A DNA stretch of 64,000 bases from Bacillus carboniphilus (GTDB taxonomy: Bacteria > Bacillota > Bacilli > Bacillales > JAIVKR01). This document shows, piece after piece, positions 19,406 through 28,673 of the stretch. A program made the position numbers and the translations under genes. The DNA is taken from NCBI RefSeq assembly GCF_020524035.2, contig NZ_CP129013.1:682001-746000 (forward strand), in the 5' to 3' direction. Below the pieces are notes generated by a model. It ran no database searches. It was not told the origin of the DNA and worked only from the letters and a program-made list of their open reading frames with translations. Positions within the stretch are counted from its first letter, which is position 1, and each line of letters begins with the position of its first letter.

Positions 19406-20098
19406 TGCTGAAATTTAAATGATAATAGATTCAATTAACACTGTATCATTATATCAATATTTTAAGAGGTTGTTCAAAGAGTGCCACAAACATTAACTCT
19501 ATGTTAATTTTTAGGATGAGTAAATAAGCTTAAGTGACTGACGACTCATACTTGTGAACCTGATCCAACATTATATATGTTAAGTATATATAAAGTGTTT
19601 AATAGAATATAGGAAGAACTCCCGTCTCCATTCTCTTTTACGATCCAATTATTATCTGTAGACAGATTAAGAAAACCAGGGAAAGAGGAAGACAAAACAG
19701 TTTCTTGCATGGATCACCCATGGATCGCCAACGTGTACACCCATTCCACCAAACATATGCCCGAAAATAAACTCGACTTCGATGAACTTTCTGATACTAG
19801 AGGTAGCCTTTTTAAAGAGGGTATTTTTCGTGCTTCTTTCGATTGATTCACCCCATCAACAACAAGAATAATCATACCGTCTTTCTTTGAAATCGGAGCA
19901 TTCTGGTGAACAAGTTGGGTCTATGTTTAAATCAGGTCTCCTAATTTCCAAACGTGAGATCTAAAAAAATGCACCATCGCAGTATAAGGTATTTTCCAAT
20001 ATTATTTTTAGTAAATTTTGATAACTTTGTTCCATGTTTTTCAATAAATGATATACTAGGGATAAGGTTGTGGGGTAAAGAATGTTAGAGGTGATGGA
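19406..20098. other. Gene-poor stretch with degenerate coding remnants
   Basis: There is no intact gene in about 690 bases. On the minus strand between about 19980 and 19600 one frame reads QNAPISKKDGMIILVVDGVN onward with few stops, and the neighbouring frame contains FIFGHMFGGMGVHVGDPW, as expected from a frameshifted pseudogene. I do not recognise the family. Near 19464 GGTTGTTCAAAGAGTG resembles the ends of the repeat at 62985-63258. The kinC-like promoter presumably lies after 20040 (TATACT near 20051). Confidence 0.45.
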
Positions 20099-21418
20099 AT
20101 GAACCAATATCGGGGAAGAATGATTGCCAGTTCAACCGTTATTGTGGTTGTCTGTTTATGGAATTTTATCTTTTATGTTATTTTAAAAAACCAGCCATAT
20201 TGGAAGATCGATTTTCTCTTTACACTGGCAATTGTGATTATCGCATGGTGGCTAGGTATGTACTATGACCGATCGAAGCATTATTTGCAGCGAATCAAAT
20301 TAAGTGAACAACGATTTCGGAAGTTATCCACCGAAATGAACCATGTCTTAACACATATTCAAGATGTCGTTTTTCAAACAGATTCAACAGGTAAAATATC
20401 CTATTTAAATCATGCATGGGAAAAACTTACGGGATACACAGTAAACGAAAGTACTCATAGTATAATTTATCATTTTATTCCTTTTGATAATAAGGAAGAA
20501 GTACAGAAAAAAATGAAAGAATGTGTAAAAAATAATGTTGAACATACTCGATTTGAAGTAAGCTATAAGAAAAAAGATGGTGGGAAATTTTGGGGTATGA
20601 TTCATCTTACGTTTTATTATAATGAATATGGTGTATTTGAAGGGACAGTTGGGACGATAACCGATATTACCGAGCGTGTCTATGCAGAAGAAGAACTAAT
20701 TGAAATGAATGAACATTTAGCCATCCAATCGCAAAAATTAGCTATTGCGGGTCAGTTAGCTGCAGGAATTGCACATGAAGTTAGAAATCCTCTCACATCA
20801 ATTAATGGTTTTTTACAACTAATATATAGGGAAGGGAGAGAGGATAGACAATATTTTCAAATAATTTTTGATGAAATAAAAAGAATAGAAGTCGTACTTA
20901 GTGAATTACTCATGTTAGCAAAGCCTCAAGCAATATACTTTCAAGAAGTCAATGTAGTTGAGGTGGTCCAACAAGTAGTTACCTTTACACAGTCGAATGC
21001 GACTCTTCATAATATCAACATTGAATTTATAAACAAAGGAAATGATATTTATATATTATGTGATGAAAATCAACTTAAACAAGTATTTATTAATCTTATT
21101 AAAAATAGCATTGAAGCTATGAACAACGGTGGAAACATTTTGGTAACATCATATAGGAAGAATGGACAGGCTGTCATTACAATAGAAGATGAGGGAATGG
21201 GGATGACCGATGAACAAATAGAAAAATTAGGAGAACCTTTCTTTACAACAAAAGAAAAAGGTACAGGGCTAGGAATGACGGTATGTTTACGAATTATTAA
21301 AGATCACCAGGGGCAACTACATGTAAAAAGTGTTCCAGGAAAAGGTACGAAAATTTCTATTTCTATTCCTGTAACTGACTCGGTTTTAGTCAATCAGGAT
21401 CGAATTATTGTTACATAA
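20099..21418 (+). CDS. Sporulation-type sensor histidine kinase (KinC-like)
   Basis: This is a 439-residue kinase with two N-terminal membrane helices (residues about 9-28 and 35-55), one PAS domain (about 80-200, DVVFQTDSTGKISYLNHAWE ... GTITDITERVYAEEEL) and a HisKA domain with the phospho-acceptor in AAGIAHEVRNPLTSINGFLQ. The ATPase domain has N (LIKNSIEAMNNGG), G1 (DEGMGM) and G2 (GTGLGM) boxes. The H-box is that of Bacillus phosphorelay kinases feeding Spo0F/Spo0A. Size, single PAS and position near ktrC/rnjA fit KinC. No response regulator is adjacent, as usual for these orphans. Confidence 0.8.
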   Translation: MNQYRGRMIASSTVIVVVCLWNFIFYVILKNQPYWKIDFLFTLAIVIIAWWLGMYYDRSKHYLQRIKLSEQRFRKLSTEMNHVLTHIQDVVFQTDSTGKISYLNHAWEKLTGYTVNESTHSIIYHFIPFDNKEEVQKKMKECVKNNVEHTRFEVSYKKKDGGKFWGMIHLTFYYNEYGVFEGTVGTITDITERVYAEEELIEMNEHLAIQSQKLAIAGQLAAGIAHEVRNPLTSINGFLQLIYREGREDRQYFQIIFDEIKRIEVVLSELLMLAKPQAIYFQEVNVVEVVQQVVTFTQSNATLHNINIEFINKGNDIYILCDENQLKQVFINLIKNSIEAMNNGGNILVTSYRKNGQAVITIEDEGMGMTDEQIEKLGEPFFTTKEKGTGLGMTVCLRIIKDHQGQLHVKSVPGKGTKISISIPVTDSVLVNQDRIIVT

Positions 21419-21611
21419 TAAGAATGAGGCAGGTGCTTTGAACTTCCACTACAAGTAAAAGAAGCTTTAAGATGAAAGAGTTTTGTTCTAAAGTGAGAAA
21501 GCTACGATTTTATGAAAGGTAACCGCATCTTATGCCTGTCGTGGCTGATTGAGGCTATGACACTTTTCAACTTCTAGTTTTCTCCCTACTTTTTATCATG
21601 CACTATTAGTA

Positions 21612-21648
21612 AAAGGGTGTCTCACGTTACTTGAGTCACCCTTTTTTT
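21612..21648 (+). terminator. Terminator downstream of the kinC-like gene
   Basis: AAAGGGTG-CTCA pairs with TGAG-CACCCTTT and is followed by seven T. The 190 bases between the kinase stop and this hairpin contain no recognisable gene. Confidence 0.75.
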
Positions 21649-21673
21649 AAGGTGGATGAACAAAAGAATATTC

Positions 21674-22858
21674 TTACAAATAGGAGATGACCTTCTCAAA
21701 AGAACATAAAGCTTCATTAATATGTTGGGGATCGTGTGTACTCATGACATTTACTCGCAGCATTTGGTGACCTGGCATTACCGCAGGGCTTATGACTGCA
21801 TTTGTATAAACGCCAGCTTCTAGTAGTCGTTTCCATAGAGTAAAGGTTTTTTGATCGTCTTTCGTATATATGGGAATGATTGGAGTGGAACCATTAGGTA
21901 CATCATATCCTAGCTGCTGTAAACCTTTGCGGATTTTTTGACCGTTCTCCTGAAGTTTAACAATTCGTTCTGGCTCATTCTCAATAATCGTTAATGCTTG
22001 CAAAGTAGCAGCAAGCGCTGAAGCTGGCATACTAGCACTGAACATGAAAGAAGGAGAATGATGTTTTAAATATTCAATGACATGCTTGGCACCAACAACA
22101 AATCCACCAATAGAAGCTAGACTTTTACTGAAAGTACCAGTAATAAGATCGATATGATCTTGGACTCCATAAAAGTGTGAAATTCCTTGTCCTTTCTCTC
22201 CGATTACTCCAACCCCATGGGCATCATCGACCATGATTGTGGCTTGATAGGTTTTAGCTAAGGATACAATTTCTTTAATAGAAGCAAGATCTCCTCCCAT
22301 TGAAAAAACACCATCCGTAATAATGAATTTACCTGCTTTCCTAGGTGCTTGTTTTAAAAGTTTTTCAAGGTGCCGCATATCATTATGCTTATACCTAAAA
22401 ACCTTTTTTGAGTAATAGATTCCTTTTGATATTAAAACACCTTGGACAATTGAATTATGATTATCTTTGTCCATATAGATATAATCTTCTTTTCCAATTA
22501 AAGGGACGATTGTTCCTTGATTAGACATAAAACCTGTGGTGAACAACAAACAAGCCTCTTTCTCGAAAAACTGAGCAAGCCGCCATTCTAATTCCTCGTG
22601 TAAGAGCAGATGTCCGTTCATTAATCGCGATCCAGAATTTGTCGTCCCATATTGGGAAATAGCATCTTGAGCTGCTTGCTGGACTCGTGGGTCCGTTGAA
22701 AGACCTAAATAATTGTTAGACCCCATCATAATAATTTTTTTGTTTCCCATTTTTACAAGTGGACCATTGTTTTCTTCCACACTTAAAAAATACGGGTACA
22801 CGGCTTTCTTAACTTCTTCTAGCTCATTTGCAAAGGTTATTGTTTTGTCTAATAACAT
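21674..22858 (-). CDS. Alpha-oxoamine synthase family PLP enzyme (KBL/BioF/SPT-like)
   Basis: This is a 394-residue fold-type I PLP enzyme that condenses an amino acid with an acyl thioester and releases CO2. Key parts are GSNNYLGLS and NSGSRLMNGH near the N-terminus, DDAHGVGVIGEKG (PLP-binding Asp and His) and the Schiff-base lysine in GTFSKSLASIGGF. The active-site wording and C-terminal MLRVNVMSTHDPQHINEAL look closer to serine palmitoyltransferase-like members than to Kbl, and no tdh or bio genes adjoin. The preferred start is ATG 22858, with AAAGGG at optimal spacing. Confidence 0.75.
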   Translation of the reverse strand: MLLDKTITFANELEEVKKAVYPYFLSVEENNGPLVKMGNKKIIMMGSNNYLGLSTDPRVQQAAQDAISQYGTTNSGSRLMNGHLLLHEELEWRLAQFFEKEACLLFTTGFMSNQGTIVPLIGKEDYIYMDKDNHNSIVQGVLISKGIYYSKKVFRYKHNDMRHLEKLLKQAPRKAGKFIITDGVFSMGGDLASIKEIVSLAKTYQATIMVDDAHGVGVIGEKGQGISHFYGVQDHIDLITGTFSKSLASIGGFVVGAKHVIEYLKHHSPSFMFSASMPASALAATLQALTIIENEPERIVKLQENGQKIRKGLQQLGYDVPNGSTPIIPIYTKDDQKTFTLWKRLLEAGVYTNAVISPAVMPGHQMLRVNVMSTHDPQHINEALCSFEKVISYL

Positions 22859-23189
22859 TTTTACCATCCCTTTCTAATTTAGCATCAACTTTAAACGAAT
22901 CAGAAGAGAGAACTGAACGATCTTTATAAATTGACAAAATGGAATATCATTTTTCTACAAATAATAGGTTTATTTCATTATTCGACATAAAGGTAGGAAA
23001 CCTTTTTTTTTCACAAAAAATACAAAAAAACATAATATTTGATTATTATGTAAACGTTTTCTTTATGTTGATTTGACATCTTTTCTTTTTGGATGAAAAA
23101 TGAGGTGATAGAGCATTCTTAATGTTGCATATTAGGATAATTGGTCTAGCATAAAAAGACCGACAGTTTTCAGTTTCCATTTCTTTAAT

Positions 23190-23205
23190 TGTGATAATTG
23201 TCACT
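23190..23205. promoter_or_regulatory. Fnr-like box upstream of cydAB
   Basis: TGTGA-TAATTG-TCACT fits the Bacillus Fnr consensus TGTGA-N6-TCACT exactly. It lies about 135 bases before the cydA start, upstream of the likely -10 (TACAAT at 23247-23252). Oxygen-limited activation of cytochrome bd would make sense. The site was recognised by eye and is not experimentally supported. Confidence 0.55.
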
Positions 23206-23339
23206 GAATGTTCATGTTCAATCATTCACAATAAGTTTTTTTGTATTACAATAATATTAAATAAGGGGTTACGTTTGTAGAAGAATCATAAAATGATAAT
23301 TTTTAAACTAAACAGAATGACAGAAAAGGAGTAGGTATA

Positions 23340-24668
23340 ATGGCAGAATTGGATAGTGTCTTACTCAGTCGAATGCTGACTACGTTAACTTTAGCATTTC
23401 ATATTATATTTGCGACAATCGGTGTAGGAGTACCCATTATGATCTCAATAGCTGAATTTATTGGGATAAAGAAAAACGATGAACATTATTTATTATTAGC
23501 AAGAAGGTGGGCAAGAGGCTTTGTTGTAACGGTTGCTGTTGGGGTTGTGACTGGAACGGTTATAGGTCTTCAGCTTGCTCTCCTTTGGCCAAGCTTCATG
23601 GAGCTGGCAGGACAAGTGATTAGCCTTCCATTGTTTATGGAAACTTTTGCGTTCTTTTTTGAAGCAATCTTCTTAGGAATTTATTTATATACATGGGATC
23701 GCTTTAAAAAGCCGATTTACCATTGGCTTATTTCTTTACCAGTTGTCATTGGTTCATCTTTATCAGCCTTTTTTATTACAACCGTAAATGCCTTTATGAA
23801 TACACCCCAAGGTTTTTCAGTGGAAGATGGGATACTAGTTGGAATTGATCCGTTAGCTGCGATGTTTAATCCAGCAACTCCATCAAAAGTATTTCACGTT
23901 TTATCTTCGTCATTTATGACGTGTGCGTTTATTCTCGCCGCTATCTCAGCCTTTGTCTTATTAAAAGGAAGAGGAACGGACTACCATAAAAAAGCATTGA
24001 AGCTAACGCTTATCTCAGCCTTTATTTTTTCATTTTTCACTGCTTTAGCGGGGGATTTATCTGCGAAGTTTTTAGCGGAATACCAGCCTGAAAAATTAGC
24101 AGCGGCTGAGTGGCATTTTGAAACGGAAGAAGGAGCGGATTTAATTTTCTTTGGAACCTTGAATGAAGAGGGGGAAATTGAAAATGAAATTAGGTTTCCA
24201 AAATTACTTAGCTTTCTTGCTTTTAATGACTTCGATGCAGAGGTCATCGGATTAGACCAAATTCCAGATGATGAGGAACCTCCACTTATTGTTCATTATT
24301 TGTTTGATGTAATGGTGATGATTGGAATGTACGGGTTAGGTATTTCACTATTGGGATTAGTCTTAATGAAATTTAAACCAAAGTTCCTTTATAATAAAGT
24401 GGTTTTATGGTTAATTGTAGCAAGTGGCCCGTTAGCCATGATTGGCATTGAAGCAGGATGGTTCTATGCGGAAATTGGAAGACAACCATGGATTTTAAGA
24501 GGATTTATGAAAGTGGCAGAAGGAGCAACTACATCTACTCATTTGCCAATTATTTTTGGATTGTTTTTAGTCTTATATTTAATTTTAGGGGTTATTTGTG
24601 TAGTGGTGTTAAGGAAAATATTTAGGAATAATCCAGCCGAGGCAGAGTTAGAACGACGTTTTAAATAG
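23340..24668 (+). CDS. cydA: Cytochrome bd-type quinol oxidase subunit I
   Basis: This 442-residue subunit I of cytochrome bd oxidase carries the haems and the quinol site. Visible are the N-terminal haem-ligand His in LTLAFHIIFATIGVG, the membrane stretch GVVTGTVIGLQLALLWPSF, ETFAFFFEAIFLGIYLYTW and GIEAGWFYAEIGRQPW. The chain is short for CydA and closest in kind to Bacillus YthA, with a reduced Q-loop. GGAGTAGG precedes the ATG. It is co-transcribed with cydB 75 bases downstream. Confidence 0.9.
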   Translation: MAELDSVLLSRMLTTLTLAFHIIFATIGVGVPIMISIAEFIGIKKNDEHYLLLARRWARGFVVTVAVGVVTGTVIGLQLALLWPSFMELAGQVISLPLFMETFAFFFEAIFLGIYLYTWDRFKKPIYHWLISLPVVIGSSLSAFFITTVNAFMNTPQGFSVEDGILVGIDPLAAMFNPATPSKVFHVLSSSFMTCAFILAAISAFVLLKGRGTDYHKKALKLTLISAFIFSFFTALAGDLSAKFLAEYQPEKLAAAEWHFETEEGADLIFFGTLNEEGEIENEIRFPKLLSFLAFNDFDAEVIGLDQIPDDEEPPLIVHYLFDVMVMIGMYGLGISLLGLVLMKFKPKFLYNKVVLWLIVASGPLAMIGIEAGWFYAEIGRQPWILRGFMKVAEGATTSTHLPIIFGLFLVLYLILGVICVVVLRKIFRNNPAEAELERRFK

Positions 24669-24743
24669 AAGTTCATAGGGGGACGATTATCAAAATGTTC
24701 CCCGGATTTTTACACGTAGTGAAGATGAAAGGATGAAAGCAAA

Positions 24744-25757
24744 ATGGATATACCTTTGATTGGAATAACGGTTTTATGGATCTTTTTATACGGGTATTTA
24801 ATCGTGGCTTCCATTGATTTCGGAGCTGGATTTTTTGCCTTTCATGGAAAAATGACAAAGCAAGATCATATTATTAATGACTTAATTAGCCGATATTTAT
24901 CTCCTGTTTGGGAAGTAACAAATGTGTTCTTTGTCTTTTTCTTTGTGGGAATTGTTGGCTTTTTCCCAAAAACGGCTTATTATTATGGGACCGCTCTTCT
25001 CATACCTGGTAGTGTTGCGCTTATTTTGTTAGTGATTCGGGGATCGTTTTATGCCTTTGGTAATTATGGCTCTAAGGATAACCGAGTTTATTTGTTTTTG
25101 TATGGAGCAACTGGTTTATTAATTCCTGCTGCATTATCAACGACTTTAACAATTTCAGAAGGAGGTTTTTTAGAGGAAAGGGATGGCACGATTGTTTTTT
25201 TAGCTAAAGAGCTATTTACTAGTACTTATTCATGGAGTGTCGTATTTTTGGCGATCGTGTCTGTCTTGTTCATTAGTGCCTCTTTTTTAACGTACTATGC
25301 TGATCGAGCAAATGATCAAAACGCATTATCTCTATTAAGAAAATACGCGTTATTATGGGCACCACCGACAATTGTAGCTAGCCTGCTTGTTTTTATTGGT
25401 TTAAAGGGGCATAATTTGCGACATTTTAACAATGCAATGGACATTTGGTATATGTTTGGGTTATCTCTCTTCTTTTTCTTAGCAGCCACATGGTTAATTT
25501 ATAAGGGGAAAAAATATGGAATAGCGTTTATTTTTGTAATGCTACAATTTTTCTTCGCCTTTTTTGGCTACGGTGCTTCTCATTTGCCGTATATATTGGA
25601 CCCTTACATCACCATTTATTCGGGTGTAACGAATGAGACGATGGGGATCACATTAATTATTGTATTTATTGCTGGTTTATTATTGCTCATTCCTTCGTTA
25701 ATTCTTCTATTAAGGCTATTCTTATTTGATGCTGATTATGTAAAAGGAAAAAAATAA
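24744..25757 (+). CDS. cydB: Cytochrome bd-type quinol oxidase subunit II
   Basis: This is a 337-residue multispanning partner of CydA, with the typical N-terminal YGYLIVASIDFGAGFFAFHG and RYLSPVWEVTNVFFVFFFVG. Subunit II lacks haem and stabilises the complex in the membrane. Length and wording match the YthB type. No cydCD-like assembly transporter follows in this window, unlike the B. subtilis cydABCD operon. Confidence 0.88.
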   Translation: MDIPLIGITVLWIFLYGYLIVASIDFGAGFFAFHGKMTKQDHIINDLISRYLSPVWEVTNVFFVFFFVGIVGFFPKTAYYYGTALLIPGSVALILLVIRGSFYAFGNYGSKDNRVYLFLYGATGLLIPAALSTTLTISEGGFLEERDGTIVFLAKELFTSTYSWSVVFLAIVSVLFISASFLTYYADRANDQNALSLLRKYALLWAPPTIVASLLVFIGLKGHNLRHFNNAMDIWYMFGLSLFFFLAATWLIYKGKKYGIAFIFVMLQFFFAFFGYGASHLPYILDPYITIYSGVTNETMGITLIIVFIAGLLLLIPSLILLLRLFLFDADYVKGKK

Positions 25758-25843
25758 ATCATCCTAGAGTTTAAAGGATAAATCCATTATAATTTGAACA
25801 GTAATTAAAAATAGGGAAGCCATTCATTGTGAGGAGAACAAAT

Positions 25844-26500
25844 ATGAAAAAAGAGTTTGCAGTAATTGGACTGGGGCGTTTTGGAGGAAGTATTTGTAAA
25901 GCCTTAAGCGAAGAAGGGATGGAAGTATTAGCTATTGACAAGGATGAAGATAAGGTTAATGAATTTGCGAATATCGCTTTTCATCCAGTTGTAGGAGATT
26001 CTACAGATGAAATGGTGTTAAAAAGTCTTGGCATCAGAAATTTTGACCATGTCATCGTTGCAATCGGAGACAATATACAAGCAAGTATTTTAACCACGTT
26101 AATTTTAAAAGAATTAGGCGTGAAAAAGATTACAGTAAAAGCCCAAAATGATTATCATGAAAAGGTATTATCAAAAATTGGAGCGGATCACATTGTTCAT
26201 CCTGAACGAGATATGGGTAAAAGAATTGCTCATAACATTATTTCTAACAATGTTCTAGATTACTTAGAGCTTTCTGATGAACATAGTATTGTTGAAATTG
26301 TTGCTAGTGACCAACTAGCTGGAAATACATTGATTGAACTTGATATTCGTGCCAATTATGGAATTAATATTGTCGCCATTAAAAGAGGACGTGAAATTAT
26401 CGTTTCTCCGCAAGCAGAGGACCCCATTCAAAAAGAAGATATTTTAATCGTTATAGGGGCGGATAGTGACATTCATCGATTTGAAAAAAGGGTATTATAA
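25844..26500 (+). CDS. ktrC: Potassium uptake gating protein KtrC
   Basis: This is a 218-residue RCK protein. The Rossmann nucleotide-binding region begins AVIGLGRFGGSICKAL and continues with AIDKDEDKVN and HPVVGDSTDEMVL; a C-terminal TrkA-C domain (about 135-218) would bind c-di-AMP. It forms an octameric ring that gates a KtrB/KtrD channel, whose gene is not in this window, as with B. subtilis ktrC. ATG 25844 sits seven bases after GAGGAG; the GTG at 25829 is unlikely. KtrC lies in the same neighbourhood (kinC-ktrC-rnjA) in B. subtilis. Confidence 0.88.
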   Translation: MKKEFAVIGLGRFGGSICKALSEEGMEVLAIDKDEDKVNEFANIAFHPVVGDSTDEMVLKSLGIRNFDHVIVAIGDNIQASILTTLILKELGVKKITVKAQNDYHEKVLSKIGADHIVHPERDMGKRIAHNIISNNVLDYLELSDEHSIVEIVASDQLAGNTLIELDIRANYGINIVAIKRGREIIVSPQAEDPIQKEDILIVIGADSDIHRFEKRVL

Positions 26501-26560
26501 AGTCTATAAACGAAACCTTTAGAACAGGAAAATAAGATCATATGTTCTTGTCCTTTTGTA

Positions 26561-26569
26561 TGCTATAAT
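26561..26569 (+). promoter_or_regulatory. Extended -10 promoter for the small toxin
   Basis: TGCTATAAT forms an extended -10 (TG-n-TATAAT) about 65 bases before the toxin start codon. No good -35 hexamer is seen at standard spacing. Confidence 0.5.
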
Positions 26570-26635
26570 CATATTGTGAATAATGGGTCCGTTTTAGGAA
26601 TCGGCTAATCCCCTATGAAAGGGGGGATGCCTTTC

Positions 26636-26719
26636 GTGTCTGTTTTTGAAAGCTTGACGTTGATGATTTCTTTTGCTACATTGATCATCTTTATTTTGTC
26701 TTTTGAACGTAAAAAATAG
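26636..26719 (+). CDS. Small hydrophobic type I toxin (TxpA/BsrG/holin-like family)
   Basis: This is a 27-residue peptide from GTG (30 residues if ATG 26627 is used). It reads VSVFESLTLMISFATLIIF then ILSFERKK: one membrane helix and a short basic tail. The Y/F-ESL-MI-FA pattern is the hallmark of the putative holin-like toxin family that includes TxpA, BsrG and BsrE. The GGGGGG ribosome site is nine bases from the GTG, which favours that start. An antisense antitoxin RNA overlapping its 3' end is predicted. Confidence 0.75.
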   Translation: MSVFESLTLMISFATLIIFILSFERKK

Positions 26720-26831
26720 ACCACCCATAGTAACTTGACAGAATGTGGCCTATTTTCTAGCCGATACCCTTTAAGGGAACCGTTATTATTTGCTGCCATA
26801 GGTGTTCCTAGCACCTATGGTATTTACTTCC
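26711..26831 (-). ncRNA. Predicted antisense antitoxin RNA
   Basis: On the minus strand a hairpin GGCCAC...GTGGTC (26719-26750) is followed by TATTTTTT and looks like an intrinsic terminator pointing into the toxin gene. A candidate -10 (TAAAAT, complement of 26838-26843) would start a transcript near 26831. It would pair with the 3' part of the toxin mRNA, as RatA does with txpA. Promoter evidence is weak. Confidence 0.45.
26796..26824 (+). terminator. Terminator of the toxin mRNA
   Basis: CCATAGGTG and CACCTATGG form a perfect 9-bp stem with a 7-base loop followed by TATTTA. The T-run is short. Confidence 0.6.
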
Positions 26832-26863
26832 CCCATTATTTTATCACATTGTCAGTGAATAAT

Positions 26864-27514
26864 TCATCGTTTTTTTAGTCCGCTTATAAGAATATGAATG
26901 GTTTTTTCCATTTCCAAATCATCATCCCAATCATTATTTGGCAAAACAATAAATCTCGAAATGATAAACCCTATTAAGGTAGTCATTGTCATGCGCAAAA
27001 CGATTTGAGGTGATACATCAATAATGTCACCTTTTTCTTGAAAGTGTACAATGACATCAAGAAATTTAGGATACACTTCTTCTGTAAAAGTTTCTTTAAA
27101 TTGGTCTTGTAATTCATCATGATAAAAGACTTCTTGAGCAAAAATTTTTAAAACGGAAAGGTGCTCTTTTACAAAGTCATAACGATTTTGCAGGATTGTT
27201 CGAATGAAGCCTTCATAACTTGAATGCTCTTGCTGGAAAACTTCTGCAACAAATGATTTTGTTAAAAAAGGAGCGATATAATTTGTCATAGCAGGCATGA
27301 CAATTGATAATAAAAGGTTTTTCTTAGTCGAATAGTGACGAAAAATCGTTCCTTCAGCTACCCCTGCTTTTTTTGCAATCTCACTTGTCGATGTTGCAGA
27401 AAACCCTTTTTCTGAAAAAATCTCAATTGCTGCATCTACAATTTTCTGTTGTTTTTCACTCATTGGTTTTGTTTGACTAGAATTGTACCATTCTTTAAAA
27501 TTATTTTCTGACAT
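26864..27514 (-). CDS. TetR family repressor of the adjacent ABC exporter
   Basis: This is a 216-residue TetR protein with HTH SATSTSEIAKKAGVAEGTIF followed by RHYSTKKNLL, then an all-helical sensor domain. It is the third gene of a minus-strand operon after an ABC ATPase and a permease. Two identical TGAGT..ACTCA operators lie in front of the operon (29411-29426 and 29454-29469), so it is probably an autorepressor of the exporter. ATG 27514 follows GGAG; the TTG at 27532 is less likely. Confidence 0.8.
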   Translation of the reverse strand: MSENNFKEWYNSSQTKPMSEKQQKIVDAAIEIFSEKGFSATSTSEIAKKAGVAEGTIFRHYSTKKNLLLSIVMPAMTNYIAPFLTKSFVAEVFQQEHSSYEGFIRTILQNRYDFVKEHLSVLKIFAQEVFYHDELQDQFKETFTEEVYPKFLDVIVHFQEKGDIIDVSPQIVLRMTMTTLIGFIISRFIVLPNNDWDDDLEMEKTIHILISGLKKR

Positions 27515-27651
27515 GTTTTTTACTCCTAACAATCATTATGCGTTCTATCATACAGTTAAAGTGCAAGGAGAGCGCTTTATTTGACGTTTCTAGGAAGAGA
27601 CTAGAAGAGATACTGACCATAATATTAACAAACACTTAGTTTATACTCAAT

Positions 27652-28671
27652 CTAGATTTTTCGATATCTTTTTAAGGCAAAGATATTTAAACAAGCAAAT
27701 AAAACAGTAAATCCAACTAAGACATACACTTCAGTTGAAAATGCTTCAAATCCATTGCCTTTAATCATGACCTCTTCAAGCGCACTTGCTCCATACGTTA
27801 AAGGCATGATCACACTTAAAGATGCAAGCCAGTCAGCCATTGAATCTAATGGGAAAAGTCCTGAAAAGAAAACTTGTGGTATGACAATAATCGGAATAAA
27901 CTGCATCATTTGAAGCTCATTATTTGCAAAAGTTGATAGTAAGGTACCTAATGTTAAAGCAGTTAAAGAAAGAAGTAGGGAAATGAATAAGACATATAAA
28001 AATGAACCTTCATGCATGACGTCTAAGATGTAAATGGAATACCATGTGATAATGGTCGTTTGGAAGAGGGTGAAAATCCCAAAACCAAAAATATATCCGA
28101 AAACCAGTTCATATCGATGAATAGGAGTAGAAAGTAATCGTTCTAATGTACCAGTAGTCCTTTCTCTTAGAAACGAAACACCTGCAATTAAAAATACAAA
28201 GAAAAAAATGAAAAAACCAATTAAAACAGGACCAATGGAATCAAATAAATCCATATCTGCTGATCCGTATATATAATTGATTGTAGGCTCGGCATTAGCT
28301 TGACCTCCATTATTAACTGAACTCGCTATTAATGAAATAATGGCTTTACTAGTCGTTGGATCGGACCCTTCAAGAGTAATAATAATCTCCTTATCATCTA
28401 AGCTTATAAAAGCATCTAGATTATGTTCAATTATTGCTTCTTTTGGCTTAGTTTTATCATAACTTGAAAAGGTAAAGTTATCGTGATCAAGATTTTCTAC
28501 CGATGTTTCATCAGCATCTTCGTATCCAATTTCATAAGTAGTTTCTCCACTTGTAAAAACAAGATTAATAAGTGTTAGGATAAATATTGGTGCAATGAGC
28601 ATTAACGCTAACGTTCGTGGGTCTCTAACAAACTGACGAATGATCCTAGAAATTAAAGCTACAATTTTCAT
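27652..28671 (-). CDS. ABC-2 type transporter permease
   Basis: This is a 339-residue permease with one N-terminal helix (ALMLIAPIFILTLINLVF), an extracytoplasmic domain (about 40-160) and five C-terminal helices around FLRERTTGTLERLLSTPI, the coupling motif of ABC-2 exporters. It pairs with the ATPase encoded two bases upstream. Drug or lipid-like compound export is the usual role. Substrate unknown. Confidence 0.82.
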   Translation of the reverse strand: MKIVALISRIIRQFVRDPRTLALMLIAPIFILTLINLVFTSGETTYEIGYEDADETSVENLDHDNFTFSSYDKTKPKEAIIEHNLDAFISLDDKEIIITLEGSDPTTSKAIISLIASSVNNGGQANAEPTINYIYGSADMDLFDSIGPVLIGFFIFFFVFLIAGVSFLRERTTGTLERLLSTPIHRYELVFGYIFGFGIFTLFQTTIITWYSIYILDVMHEGSFLYVLFISLLLSLTALTLGTLLSTFANNELQMMQFIPIIVIPQVFFSGLFPLDSMADWLASLSVIMPLTYGASALEEVMIKGNGFEAFSTEVYVLVGFTVLFACLNIFALKRYRKI

Positions 28672-28673
28672 CT

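Noticed and set aside
26732-26765. Plus-strand TTGACA inside the toxin locus as a promoter
   Set aside because: No -10 hexamer is found at 16-18 bases, and the motif lies in the loop of the antitoxin terminator.
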